Positions 44,308 to 53,803 are shown, numbered from the stretch's first letter. The stretch: 64,000 bases of DNA from Dyadobacter sp. CY343 (GCF_021390335.1 NZ_JAJUXK010000001.1:62001-126000), one strand, 5' to 3'. The notes: generated by a model from the sequence alone, not told the origin. A program made the numbers and translations.

Positions 44308-45363
44308 TCAGTTCTGATAAAATGCCTGGTTCTCCCTGGTAATGATGTCAATAGGCATAAAATGCACCTTTTCGACGGGAGCGCCCAGCACCAGTTTCTG
44401 ATAAAGCGCCATTAACCCGCGATAACCCTGTTCTTCGGGTTTGTGGCAGATCAGGAAATCGATCAAACCTTCGTTCAGGTAATTGATATTTTCCTTTAAA
44501 AAGTCAAAACCGATCAGCGAAATATCAGTCCGCTTGCTTTTCTTCAAAAACGAGGCAACTGCAAAAACCCTTGAATTGGTCACGAAAATCGCTTCCAGAT
44601 CTTTATGTTCGTGTAAAACGCGCGTCAATGCATTGGTAACCGATAAGTTATCGGTATCCGCAATGTCAATCCGCACGATTTCGCAGGGTTGATTATGATC
44701 TGTAAAATAGGAGCGAAACCCTTTTTCGATTTGCTGATAATTATAGTCGATCTCTTTGGAAATATTGACAACCAGCACTTTGTGGTTTTCCTTCAAACGG
44801 TAAGTCAGCAATTTGGCACTTACATAACCGCTGTGAAACAAATGCGGCCCAATGTAGCAAAGGTTATCCTGGCCGGGTAAGTCAGAATCTATGAATGCAA
44901 GCGGGATCTTTTTGGTGTGACAAGCCTGTACAAATTCCTTTGACTCTTCAATAAATGAAGGGGACAACAGCACACCTTGTACATCTTCCTTCAAAAGTTT
45001 ACGCGCCTGCTCTTCAAATGAATTTTTATCATTCAAATCAAAAAAATAATGCAGCACTTCAATACCGTACTTTTTTATCTCTGATTCAGCCCGCTTGATA
45101 CCCCGCAAAGGCGCTTCCCAGAAATCTGTTTCTTCCGAAACCCGTGGGATCAGGACAGCCAGCGTAATAATTTTTCTGGAAGCGAGCCTGCTGGCTAGTA
45201 TATTGGGTTGATAGTCAAGCTCTTTAATAATATCGTTGATCTTCCGCTTGGTCTTTTCCGAAACGCCCGTCCGGTTGTGAATGACCCTGTCGACCGTGGC
45301 GATAGAAACATTGGCCCGTCGCGCAATCTCCTTCACGCCGTAGTAAGTGGTATCTTTTTTCAT
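44308..45363 (-). CDS. LacI-family transcriptional regulator
   Basis: The 351-residue protein has a LacI DNA-binding domain (YYGVKEIARRANVSIATVDR, recognition residues I21, A22 and R26), a hinge helix LDYQPNILASRLASRK whose L60 aligns with LacI Leu56, and a periplasmic-binding-protein-type sensor domain (ITLAVLIPRVSEETDFWEAP; DISLIGFDFLKENI). It lies between susD and the oxidoreductase operon and is separated from susD by a terminator. Three copies of a CG-centred palindrome at the flanking promoters are its likely binding sites. LacI-type control is less common for SusCD loci than hybrid two-component, ECF or SusR-type control. The effector is probably a sugar. Confidence 0.92.
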   Translation of the reverse strand: MKKDTTYYGVKEIARRANVSIATVDRVIHNRTGVSEKTKRKINDIIKELDYQPNILASRLASRKIITLAVLIPRVSEETDFWEAPLRGIKRAESEIKKYGIEVLHYFFDLNDKNSFEEQARKLLKEDVQGVLLSPSFIEESKEFVQACHTKKIPLAFIDSDLPGQDNLCYIGPHLFHSGYVSAKLLTYRLKENHKVLVVNISKEIDYNYQQIEKGFRSYFTDHNQPCEIVRIDIADTDNLSVTNALTRVLHEHKDLEAIFVTNSRVFAVASFLKKSKRTDISLIGFDFLKENINYLNEGLIDFLICHKPEEQGYRGLMALYQKLVLGAPVEKVHFMPIDIITRENQAFYQN

Positions 45364-45451
45364 CCGGTATTATCTGAAAGGCATTGAATGCCCAATATAA
45401 AGAGCGTTTTCCCAAAAATAGTAAAGCACTGCCAGCATATTTGCTATTTGT

Positions 45452-45490
45452 AAAAGGCTGCATCCAAGTTGCTTTTACTTTGATGCAGCC
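45452..45490 (-). terminator. Terminator between susD and the LacI-family gene
   Basis: GGCTGCATC (45456-45464) pairs perfectly with GATGCAGCC (45482-45490). On the minus strand the hairpin begins 12 bp after the susD stop and ends in TTTT, so the regulator gene needs its own promoter. Confidence 0.75.
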
Positions 45491-45502
45491 TCATAACAGC
45501 GG

Positions 45503-47260
45503 CTATTCGATGGTTTCCAGCGGCGCAATGTTTCGTTCCGAACCTTCGTAACCTGTATTCTGATTGATCACCGCGAGGGTATTGGCTGTGATTACAATGG
45601 AAGGAATAGGCCAGAGAACGTGGAAAGGCGCTATTGCGGCTACGTTTCCAATATACGACACCTTTTTTTCGTAAAAGTTATTGCGTGAATAAACGCGGTC
45701 ATAGTAGTAATTTTTGGTACTGAAATTAGGCAGATCATAACCTCCTTTGTTCAGTTTTGCTGTGATATACGAAGCACGTACGAGCTCCGAGTGGCGCGGT
45801 TCTTCGGCAAAAAGCTCGCGTGCGCGCTCATCGAATATGAAATCGAGCGTCACTTGTCCCGCAGCAACCGGCAATGCCTTCGCCCGCTCGCGTACTACAT
45901 TCAGGTCGGCAGCGGCGGCAGCAAGGTTATTTTTCCAGAAATGCGCCTCAGCACGCAGTAAGTAAGTTTCAGCCAGCCGGAAAATATACCAGTCGCCGTT
46001 TCCGCCCATCGGGGCAGCTTTCGGATCGTCCTGCGGCACGAATGTAATGTAATGCGGCATCGCGTAAAGTGAGTAGAAAGTGTCCGCAAGTACCGCCATA
46101 TTCTGCGGTTTGATCGGTTTTCCAAAGTCGACAGAAGCCGGGTTATTGTAAAGCAGCTCGTCGAGATCGACCCAGTTGATGTTGCTTCTCCTCAGATCCG
46201 TCGTGTTTTTCCAGTTTGCATTACCGAATTTCCAGAGATCATATTGGTAAAATGGCGTGAGCCGCACATTCCCATTTCCGCGACCAAGTGAATCGTACAT
46301 CGGCCCCGAAGCGAGCGTGCCCGCCTTACCCTGACTATCCCGCACCACTGCATTCCACCACGCACTGTTATAATGCCGCATGGTGTAAAGACCAACTGAT
46401 TTTGCCCCCGGAGGCGCTTCGAACCGGTCTACAACCGCCAGGATCGTCTCCGTATTCTGAGTTGTATTGAAATTTTTCGGGCGGTGTAAATCCCAGATCA
46501 CATTGCGTTTCGCATCTGCGGCAGATACACCAAACCGCGTTTTCATCAATGCATACGGTCCATTGATCACAGCGGTCGCTGCTTCGATCGCTTTGTCAAA
46601 TTGCAGGTTTGCCAGACATATCTTCGCCAGCAAATGGTTACCCGCGCCTTTCGAGATCGCCCCGGCCGGAGCAGTAGCCGGCAGCCATTGAACCGCGAAT
46701 TCCATATCTGCCTGGATCTTGTTCAAAATAGTCCAGCGGCTGTGCGTTTGGAAATCCAGCTTGGCGCCTATTAGTTCTTTTCCGATAAATGGCACATCGC
46801 CATAAGTGTTCACGAGCCGGTAATACCAATATGCGCGGTGCCAGTAAGCTTCGCCCAGAAGCCGGTTACGATCTTCTTCACTGCTCCATTTGATATTATC
46901 GATTCTGGAAATCAGCACATTGGCGTTTTTAATTGCGCTATATGCTGAATTGAACATCGCCAGAAACTTGTAGTATCTGTCGGTATTCGGGGTGAGCTTG
47001 TAAAAGTCAAGCTGCACGCTGGCCGCGCCCAGGTCGGAGGCGGCGAATTCGTTGATCATAAAGCTGATATTGCCCGTATTCTCATTTTTCAGGTCTTTCC
47101 GCATCGTGATCAGCAGCGATTCAAAGCCTGCTTTATCCGTGTACACATTTTCAGGCGTGAAAAAGGAAAGGGGTTTTGGTTCAAGCCACTTTTCTGTACA
47201 GGAAAGCGCGACGGCCGCCAATATGGTAATCGTAAATAATATGTTCGGTATCCTTTTCAT
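45503..47260 (-). CDS. SusD/RagB-family outer-membrane glycan-binding lipoprotein
   Basis: SusD-like proteins sit as a lid on the SusC transporter and capture glycans at the cell surface. The 585-residue product has a lipoprotein signal (LFTITILAAVALSCTEKW), the SusD N-terminal PLSFFTPENVYTDKAGFESL, TPR-like helices (GEAYWHRAYWYYRLVNTYGD) and the C-terminal RLAETYLLRAEAHFWKNNLA segment with DFIFDERARELFAEEPRH. It directly follows susC (27 bp). The binding specificity cannot be read from sequence. Confidence 0.96.
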   Translation of the reverse strand: MKRIPNILFTITILAAVALSCTEKWLEPKPLSFFTPENVYTDKAGFESLLITMRKDLKNENTGNISFMINEFAASDLGAASVQLDFYKLTPNTDRYYKFLAMFNSAYSAIKNANVLISRIDNIKWSSEEDRNRLLGEAYWHRAYWYYRLVNTYGDVPFIGKELIGAKLDFQTHSRWTILNKIQADMEFAVQWLPATAPAGAISKGAGNHLLAKICLANLQFDKAIEAATAVINGPYALMKTRFGVSAADAKRNVIWDLHRPKNFNTTQNTETILAVVDRFEAPPGAKSVGLYTMRHYNSAWWNAVVRDSQGKAGTLASGPMYDSLGRGNGNVRLTPFYQYDLWKFGNANWKNTTDLRRSNINWVDLDELLYNNPASVDFGKPIKPQNMAVLADTFYSLYAMPHYITFVPQDDPKAAPMGGNGDWYIFRLAETYLLRAEAHFWKNNLAAAAADLNVVRERAKALPVAAGQVTLDFIFDERARELFAEEPRHSELVRASYITAKLNKGGYDLPNFSTKNYYYDRVYSRNNFYEKKVSYIGNVAAIAPFHVLWPIPSIVITANTLAVINQNTGYEGSERNIAPLETIE

Positions 47261-47287
47261 GATTTCAGAATTTTGGATTGCAATGCA

Positions 47288-50200
47288 TTAAAGTGAGACG
47301 GAAACGCCGAAAGTATAAGTACGCGGCATCGGGCTGTAACCCGACTCAGGATCCCAGCCCGGCCATTTATCGAAAGTGTACAGGTTGCGCACGGAGGCAA
47401 AAAGGCGCGCATTGTTCAGCCTGATCTTTTCGGAAATGCTCGAAGGCAGGTTGTAACCCAGCGAAAGATCCTGGATCCGCACAAATGAGCGTGGCTTGTA
47501 GATCATCACGCCGCCGCCGAATGCATTTTCATTCACATTCAACCGCGCATAATCGTTGATCGGATTATCAGGCGTCCAGTAGGGGATAGCCCAGGTATTC
47601 CGGCGATCGTACGTTTCAGAGCCGCGGTGTAAAGCTTCGGCAAACGAACCAATATGCCCCAGATCGGCGCGTACGAATATAGAAGCAGTGAAATATTTCA
47701 GGAAATTAACATCGTTGCGAAGCCCCAAACGGAATCTCGGACGCTCCCAGCCGATGAATTTTTTATCTGATAATGCCTCGTAAACCCCATTGTTGTTTAC
47801 ATCTTCCGCTTTAAAATCGCCCGGCTCCATTCGGTACACTGCGGCGGCGTCTTTCTCGGCAGTTTGCCACACGCCCGTCATATTGTAATTCCAAACCCGG
47901 TCGATCGCCTGGCCCGGGAACCACTCGTTGGAATAGTCGGGCAGCTCGCGGGTTACCTGTCTTCCGTCTACCTCAACAGTCTCATAATCACCAAATAGCT
48001 CTTTAATTTTGTTTCGGTTCAATGAAAAAACAAAGCTCGACCGCCAGCTCAGTTTCGACCGGTTCATATTCACAGTATTGACCGTCATTTCAAAACCCCG
48101 GTTTCCTAACCTGCCCAAATTCGAAGTCACACTCTGAAAGCCTGTCAGCTGCGGAAGTAGCCGGTTCATGAGCAGATTTGTCGTCGTCATATCGTAGTAT
48201 TCCGCGCTGAAATCGATCTTATTTTTGAATAAACTGAGATCAGTACCAATATTGATAGACTGCGTACGCTCCCAAACCAGGTCGTGGTTCGCTAACGTAC
48301 TGTTGTATACGCCTACTTGCACATTAGTACCATCGTAATACAAATTCTGCTGCATTTGCGCGAGCGCCGAATATGCGCCGATCTCCCGGTTTCCATTTAT
48401 TCCCCATGATACACGCAGCTTCATCTGGCTCACCCAGTCGAGGTCGAAAAATTCCTCTTCCGAAATGCGCCACGCCAGTGCGGCCGCCGGGAAAACTGCC
48501 CTTGGGTTTTTAATCCCAAAAGCTGAGTAACCATCGCGGCGCACCGAGCCCGTAAACAGGTATTTATCATTAAAAGTATAATTCAACCGCGCCATCACCG
48601 CATCGCCGGTAATGATCGAATCCGCATTCATTAATGCCGGATTGGTACCGTATTGCAGCCCGTTAAAGCCCAGGTTCTGGTTCGGGACAAATATTTCGTT
48701 GCTGATCTGCGTGTACCATTTCCGGTTTCTCTCGGTGCTGTAAAGCAGGGTTACGTCAAAGCTGTGTTTCCCGAATTGTTTGTTCCAATGCAAAAGGTTA
48801 TCTAAAATAAACTCATAATTGGAAGATTCCTGGCGCGTTCCGTATCCATTTGAATGGTCATTTCCGCCGACGATCGTTTGCGACGACCAGAAGTTGTAGT
48901 CTTTCAAAAACTGAAAACGCGGCTGGTAGGAGAGCTTGTAATCAATACCAAAAGGAAGTTTTATTTTGGCAAACATACTGGCAAACAAACTGTTGATCTT
49001 CCGGTATTTATCCTGACCATAATAATTGATCAGAGGATTGATACCTCCGGGATAATCGTGCGGGTACCAGTTCACATTTCCCTGCGCATCAAATTCGGAA
49101 CCGTACGGACTGGTATTGAACATACCCGAAAGATTGGCAGGCACCGCACTTTCATCCCGGTCGGAGAACTGCGTGTTTACACCCACATTCAGCCAATCCG
49201 TTACAGTAAAATCCACGTTCAGGCGCGTTCTCAATGCAGAAAACTTGTCGCCGATCACCACACCTTCATTGTTGGTGTAACCCAGTGAATAGTAGTAATT
49301 AAACTTATCAGAGCCGCCCGCGACGCTCAGATCATAATTCTGGCGGAGGCCCGGCTGCATTACCTTATTGTACCAATCTACCGACTTGCCGGCCTTGTAA
49401 TTTTCAAGTTCGGTAGGGAAAAGTCTCAATCTGCCCAGCCACTCGTCGGTGTTGTCGGGCTGTGGATTATTGCTGGCTTTTCTCCATTGGTCCACGGTTA
49501 CGCCGGCAGGGAGGTTTTGTGGGTTAAAATAATAGTAGCCGGGATTTCCTGAGTTGGTCACGCGCAATATGTCCCTTCTGAAATCAAGGTAATTGTCGGC
49601 TCCGAAAGGCCTGAAATCGTTGGCCACTTCGGTAATCCCCAGTTCACTCGAAAAGTTGATTGTCGTCTTGCCTTTGGTTCCCTTTTTAGTAGTGATCATC
49701 AAAACCCCGGCCGCCGCCCGCGCTCCAAAAACGGCTGTGGAACTGGCATCTTTCAAAATGTCAATCGTCTCAATATCAGATGGATTAATGTCCCGGATAC
49801 TGCCATTGAAAATCACCCCGTCGAGCACGATCATCGGCTCGGTGGATGCATTCAGCGATTTAGGCCCGCGTATTTCGAGCGACCCGCCACCAGCTGCGGT
49901 GGTAGATTGATTGGCATAAAAACCTGCGACCGTTCCAGTGAGCATATCAGTCAACTGCGTCATCGACTGGTTTTGATAAGCTTCCTTATTGACCCGCATT
50001 ACCGCGCCGGTCAGGTCACTTTTCTTCATCGTACCATAACCCACCACTACCAGCTCTTCCAGGTTGGTCAGGGAAGGTTGCAAAATTACATCGATCGAAG
50101 ATTGGCTGCCGACGGTAACTTCCTGTTTATCATACCCAATAAATGAAAATACCAGAACAGATTCTTTGGCGGCATTGATGGTGAAATTGCCTTCCGCATC

Positions 50201-50389
50201 CGTGCTTACCCCTTTGTCTGTCCCTTTCACGACCACATTTACACCAGGGAGGCCGATTTGAGCCTGTTTGTCTATCACTTTTCCTTTGACAGGAATCTCC
50301 GTTTGCGCCTGCACAATAGCTGGTGACGCTTGTACGAGAATTAGTAAACACGCGAATACCTTAAAATAGTAAAGTTTGATCTTGTTCAT
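47288..50389 (-). CDS. SusC/RagA-family TonB-dependent outer-membrane transporter
   Basis: This 1,033-residue transporter has a signal peptide, a carboxypeptidase-regulatory domain (GKVIDKQAQIGLPGVNVVVK), the SusC motif LEELVVVGYGTMKKSDLTGA that starts the plug, plug elements (GGSLEIRGPKSLNASTEPMI, VLDGVIFNGSIRDINPSDIE) and a 22-strand-type barrel ending RTYTFGVSVSL. With the SusD partner it imports oligosaccharides. The leader contains operator copy 2 (50421-50434), 31 bp upstream of the ATG, so the LacI-family protein probably represses it. Confidence 0.97.
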   Translation of the reverse strand: MNKIKLYYFKVFACLLILVQASPAIVQAQTEIPVKGKVIDKQAQIGLPGVNVVVKGTDKGVSTDAEGNFTINAAKESVLVFSFIGYDKQEVTVGSQSSIDVILQPSLTNLEELVVVGYGTMKKSDLTGAVMRVNKEAYQNQSMTQLTDMLTGTVAGFYANQSTTAAGGGSLEIRGPKSLNASTEPMIVLDGVIFNGSIRDINPSDIETIDILKDASSTAVFGARAAAGVLMITTKKGTKGKTTINFSSELGITEVANDFRPFGADNYLDFRRDILRVTNSGNPGYYYFNPQNLPAGVTVDQWRKASNNPQPDNTDEWLGRLRLFPTELENYKAGKSVDWYNKVMQPGLRQNYDLSVAGGSDKFNYYYSLGYTNNEGVVIGDKFSALRTRLNVDFTVTDWLNVGVNTQFSDRDESAVPANLSGMFNTSPYGSEFDAQGNVNWYPHDYPGGINPLINYYGQDKYRKINSLFASMFAKIKLPFGIDYKLSYQPRFQFLKDYNFWSSQTIVGGNDHSNGYGTRQESSNYEFILDNLLHWNKQFGKHSFDVTLLYSTERNRKWYTQISNEIFVPNQNLGFNGLQYGTNPALMNADSIITGDAVMARLNYTFNDKYLFTGSVRRDGYSAFGIKNPRAVFPAAALAWRISEEEFFDLDWVSQMKLRVSWGINGNREIGAYSALAQMQQNLYYDGTNVQVGVYNSTLANHDLVWERTQSINIGTDLSLFKNKIDFSAEYYDMTTTNLLMNRLLPQLTGFQSVTSNLGRLGNRGFEMTVNTVNMNRSKLSWRSSFVFSLNRNKIKELFGDYETVEVDGRQVTRELPDYSNEWFPGQAIDRVWNYNMTGVWQTAEKDAAAVYRMEPGDFKAEDVNNNGVYEALSDKKFIGWERPRFRLGLRNDVNFLKYFTASIFVRADLGHIGSFAEALHRGSETYDRRNTWAIPYWTPDNPINDYARLNVNENAFGGGVMIYKPRSFVRIQDLSLGYNLPSSISEKIRLNNARLFASVRNLYTFDKWPGWDPESGYSPMPRTYTFGVSVSL

Positions 50390-50420
50390 TTTGAAATGGG
50401 TTAAAGGCTGGAACAGTGAG

Positions 50421-50434
50421 CGGGTACGTACCCG
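50421..50434. promoter_or_regulatory. Operator palindrome CGGGTACGTACCCG, copy 2 (susC leader)
   Basis: Identical to the copy at 44261. It lies 31 bp upstream of the susC start codon, a place where a bound repressor would block initiation or elongation. Confidence 0.75.
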
Positions 50435-50536
50435 TAATTTTCGAAAACGTTTAGGCCATATAGATTTTTTAGTTTAAAAAAATAAGAATTGGATAGCCCA
50501 ATGCGCCGCGCGGAGACGCATTGATAAGATATGTAT

Positions 50537-50550
50537 CGGGTACGTACCCG
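50537..50550. promoter_or_regulatory. Operator palindrome CGGGTACGTACCCG, copy 3 (sulfatase side)
   Basis: Identical 14-bp palindrome, about 140 bp upstream of the sulfatase ATG at 50691. Together with copy 2 it brackets the divergent promoter region. Confidence 0.75.
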
Positions 50551-50690
50551 CAAGATATAAATGTGAATTTAATTTTCCAAAAGCATTATTTAAATTTTGT
50601 AAAAAATATAAATGAAAGAATATAATAGTGACAAAGCTGCTAAACATAATTTACAGCCTTGTGGACGAAGGAGGCAGAATATTCAACAAA

Positions 50691-52196
50691 ATGATACTTA
50701 GGAGCTCAAAACAAAGATTATTTGATAAATTCCCTTTCCGTCATAATCTGCCTATCCTTATGTTCCGAATCGTTTTAGCTTCTGCTGCTTTTTTTAGTAT
50801 CTGTTTAATGGTTGGATTTCAGTCCACGAAGCCGGTTGCAAAGTCGCCGAATATCGTACTCTTTTTCATCGACGACCTCGGATATGGCGACCTGTCTGTG
50901 ACCGGGGCGCTGGGTTATCAAACGCCAAACCTTGATAAGCTGGCAGCGGAGGGTACACGTTTTACCAATTTCATGGCAGCTCAGGCGGTTTGCAGTGCGT
51001 CAAGGGCTGCATTGATGACGGGTTGCTATCCGAACAGGATCGGTATTTCAGGCGCATTCGGCCCCGGCTCAAAAGTAGGACTCAATCCAAAAGAGGAGAC
51101 AATTGCGGAGTTGGTGAAGGCGCGGGGATATGCGACGGGGATTTTTGGTAAATGGCATTTGGGCAGCGAGCAGGAATTTTTGCCGTTGCAGCAAGGGTTT
51201 GATGAATATTTCGGGGTACCCTATTCGCACGATATGTGGCCGCTCCATCCGTGGCAGGAACGCGCGAAATATCCTCCATTGCATTGGATCGAGGGTAATA
51301 AGCCAGGAAAAGAGATCAAGAACCTGGAAGACGCCAGTGAGCTGACACCGAAAATTACCGAGCGCGCTGTCTCATTTATACGTAAAAATAAAAACAAGCC
51401 GTTCTTTTTATATATCCCGCATCCGCTCCCGCACGTTCCCCTTGCTGCCTCACAGCGATTTCGGGGGAAGAGTGAAAGAGGGATTTTCGGAGATGTTTTA
51501 ATGGAGCTTGACTGGTCGGTGGGAGAGGTGATGAAAGAGTTAAAAAGTCAGGGTATTGATGAAAACACACTGGTCATTTTTACCAGCGATAATGGTCCCT
51601 GGCTCAATTACGGCGATCACGCAGGTTCGTCCGGAGGGTTTCGCGAGGGAAAAGGAACTTCGTTTGAAGGCGGCCAACGCGAGCCTTGCATTATCCGCTG
51701 GCCCGGCGTGGTACCTGCCGGCAAAGTTTCCAACAAGCTGCTTTCCACCCTCGATGTGTTGCCGACTATTGCCCGCCTGACCGGAGCCAGCCTGCCGAAG
51801 GAGAAAATCGACGGTATCGACTTTACAGATTTGCTGAAAGGTGACGAGACCAAAACTCCCCGCAAGCAGTTGCTGTATTATTACCGGAAAAATAACCTCG
51901 AAGCAGTTAGAAAGCATAATTGGAAGCTGGTCTTCGCACATCCCGGCAGAACTTATGAAGGTTCAGCTCCCGGAACAAATGGCCAGCCCGGCCCGAGTCC
52001 CGAAGACCACGCATTTCCCAAAGCACTCTATGATCTCACCCGCGACCCCGGTGAACGGTATAATGTACTCGACCAGTATCCGGCTATTGTGGCCGATCTG
52101 GAAAAGATCGCGGAAAATGCGCGCGAAGATCTGGGTGACGATCTACAACAGCGGACGGGGAAAAATGTGAGACCGGCAGGTCAGGTAACGCGTTGA
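50691..52196 (+). CDS. Exported sulfatase (arylsulfatase type, family S1)
   Basis: Type I sulfatases hydrolyse sulfate esters with a formylglycine made from Cys. The motif is CSASRAALMTG (Cys about residue 101), a C-x-A-S-R variant of the usual CxPSR. Metal-site and core motifs are NIVLFFIDDLGYGDLS, FGKWHLGS, IFTSDNGPW and SGGFREGKGTSFEGGQREPC. The N-terminus is uncertain: GTG 50628, ATG 50691 and ATG 50760 are in frame, the last giving the most compact signal peptide (FRIVLASAAFFSICLMVGF). It is divergent from susC and probably co-transcribed with the next sulfatase. The overall pattern is like arylsulfatase A; the true substrate is unknown. Confidence 0.92.
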   Translation: MILRSSKQRLFDKFPFRHNLPILMFRIVLASAAFFSICLMVGFQSTKPVAKSPNIVLFFIDDLGYGDLSVTGALGYQTPNLDKLAAEGTRFTNFMAAQAVCSASRAALMTGCYPNRIGISGAFGPGSKVGLNPKEETIAELVKARGYATGIFGKWHLGSEQEFLPLQQGFDEYFGVPYSHDMWPLHPWQERAKYPPLHWIEGNKPGKEIKNLEDASELTPKITERAVSFIRKNKNKPFFLYIPHPLPHVPLAASQRFRGKSERGIFGDVLMELDWSVGEVMKELKSQGIDENTLVIFTSDNGPWLNYGDHAGSSGGFREGKGTSFEGGQREPCIIRWPGVVPAGKVSNKLLSTLDVLPTIARLTGASLPKEKIDGIDFTDLLKGDETKTPRKQLLYYYRKNNLEAVRKHNWKLVFAHPGRTYEGSAPGTNGQPGPSPEDHAFPKALYDLTRDPGERYNVLDQYPAIVADLEKIAENAREDLGDDLQQRTGKNVRPAGQVTR

Positions 52197-52264
52197 GATT
52201 GTTAATCAAGTATTACTGCGGTCACAATGTCTTTTTATATGAATTAAGTGCTTTTTGAGATCCT

Positions 52265-53707
52265 ATGAAGGTTACCTTCTTTAAGTTATGTTTTGCTTTC
52301 AGCTTGCTGTCACCTGCATTATGGGCACAGTCAGGCAAACCAGCGCGTCCGAATATTGTTTTCATACTTGCCGACGACCTGGGTTACGGCGATGTGGGTT
52401 TTAATGGTCAGAAATTAATTAAAACACCGAATATCGACCGGCTGGCGAGTGAGGGGATGATATTTACCCAGTTTTATGCAGGTACTTCCGTCTGCGCGCC
52501 GTCACGGTCTTCCCTATTGACCGGGCAGCATACCGGCCACACCTATATCCGCGGAAACAAGGCGGTACAGCCCGAGGGCCAGCATCCTATCCCAGATTCA
52601 GTGACGACAGTTGCGGAAATATTGAAGAAGTCGGGGTATAAAACGGCGGCTTTCGGTAAATGGGGACTGGGGCCGGTGGGTTCGGAGGGTGAGCCTGGTA
52701 AGCAGGGTTTTGATAAATTTTACGGATATAATTGTCAGAGTCTGGCCCACCGCTACTATCCCAACCACCTCTGGGACAACGATCGGAAAATTGTGCTGGA
52801 AGCAAACCAGAACCTGATGTATCAGAAGGAATATGCACCTGACCTGATCCAGAAGCAGGCACTCCAATTTGTAGACGAGCAGTATTCCCATCAACCGTTT
52901 TTTCTCTTTTTACCATATATATTGCCGCACGCCGAGCTGCTGGTCCCTGATGATAGTCTGTTTCAACAATACAAAGGCAAGTTTGAAGAGAAATTTCACC
53001 GGGGTGCAGATTATGGCGCGAACGCTACAAACGGCGGCTATACTTCACAGGAATATCCCAGGGCTACTTTTGCGGCAATGGTCGCTCGGCTGGATATGTA
53101 TGTGGGGCAGGTGGTCAATAAGTTGAAAGAGAAGGGTTTGGATAAAAATACGCTGATCATTTTCACCAGCGACAACGGTCCGCATGTGGAAGGTGGCGCT
53201 GATCCGAAGTTTTTCAACAGCAGCGGCGGTTTCAGGGGTGTGAAGCGCGATTTGTACGAAGGTGGCATTCGCGAACCTTTTGCAGCACGCTGGCCGGGTA
53301 CGATCAAACCGGGTTCGAAAAGTGATTACATAGGCGCTTTCTGGGATATACTACCCACTTTCGCTGAGCTTGCACAGGCCAGATCGCCGCAAGGTATCGA
53401 CGGGATTTCATTTACCGATGCATTAAAAGGCAAACCGACCCAGAAGAAGCATGATTACCTATACTGGGAATTCCACGAACAAGGCGGGCGGCAGGCTGTG
53501 CGGCAGGGTAACTGGAAGGCTGTCAGGCTAAAAGCAGCTGGAAATCCCGACGCGTTGGTTGAGCTCTACGATCTTGCCAAGGACCCGGCAGAAACAACCA
53601 ACCTCACCCCGCAATTCCCCGAAAAAGCCAAAGAACTCGGCCAGATCATGAACCGCGCCCACGTCACGTCGGCGATTTTTCCGTTTGGGAGTTTGGCGAC
53701 GAATTGA
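52265..53707 (+). CDS. Exported sulfatase (arylsulfatase type, family S1)
   Basis: The 480-residue product has a signal peptide (MKVTFFKLCFAFSLLSPALWAQ), then NIVFILADDLGYGDVGFN with metal-binding aspartates, the formylglycine motif CAPSRSSLLTGQHTGHT (C77) and IFTSDNGPHVEGG with the metal-binding DN pair. It differs clearly from the preceding sulfatase, so the two probably remove different sulfate groups. The last 11 codons (residues AIFPFGSLATN) and stop are duplicated at 54317-54351. Confidence 0.94.
   Translation: MKVTFFKLCFAFSLLSPALWAQSGKPARPNIVFILADDLGYGDVGFNGQKLIKTPNIDRLASEGMIFTQFYAGTSVCAPSRSSLLTGQHTGHTYIRGNKAVQPEGQHPIPDSVTTVAEILKKSGYKTAAFGKWGLGPVGSEGEPGKQGFDKFYGYNCQSLAHRYYPNHLWDNDRKIVLEANQNLMYQKEYAPDLIQKQALQFVDEQYSHQPFFLFLPYILPHAELLVPDDSLFQQYKGKFEEKFHRGADYGANATNGGYTSQEYPRATFAAMVARLDMYVGQVVNKLKEKGLDKNTLIIFTSDNGPHVEGGADPKFFNSSGGFRGVKRDLYEGGIREPFAARWPGTIKPGSKSDYIGAFWDILPTFAELAQARSPQGIDGISFTDALKGKPTQKKHDYLYWEFHEQGGRQAVRQGNWKAVRLKAAGNPDALVELYDLAKDPAETTNLTPQFPEKAKELGQIMNRAHVTSAIFPFGSLATN
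53673..53707 (+). repeat. 35-bp direct repeat, copy 1 (sulfatase 3' end)
   Basis: This stretch is the end of the sulfatase gene, including its stop. It recurs at 54317-54351 with one mismatch (T to C, synonymous). The copies flank a 609-bp segment carrying two small genes. Confidence 0.9.
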
Positions 53708-53803
53708 AAAATTTAGCTACCGCAGGATAATTCGAGGAAGCCTATGTTATTTGATTTATGTAAATCGAATTTCGTAAATTTCATATAAGCATTCGAAAAC
53801 CTG

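Larger units (their letters stand above)
50390..50690. other. 300-bp divergent regulatory region between susC and the sulfatase genes
   Basis: The region has no gene. It contains two operator palindromes whose centres are 116 bp apart, a LacI-like half-symmetric GAAAACGTTT at 50443-50452, and AT-rich stretches. A minus-strand TATTTTTT (complement within 50473-50484) and a plus-strand AAATTTTG (50592-50599) are weak -7 candidates. Confidence 0.55.

Noticed and set aside
50628..50690. GTG start of the first sulfatase at 50628
   Set aside because: The added residues are not conserved-looking and push the signal peptide far from the N-terminus; the ATGs at 50691 or 50760 fit better, though 50691 versus 50760 stays unresolved.
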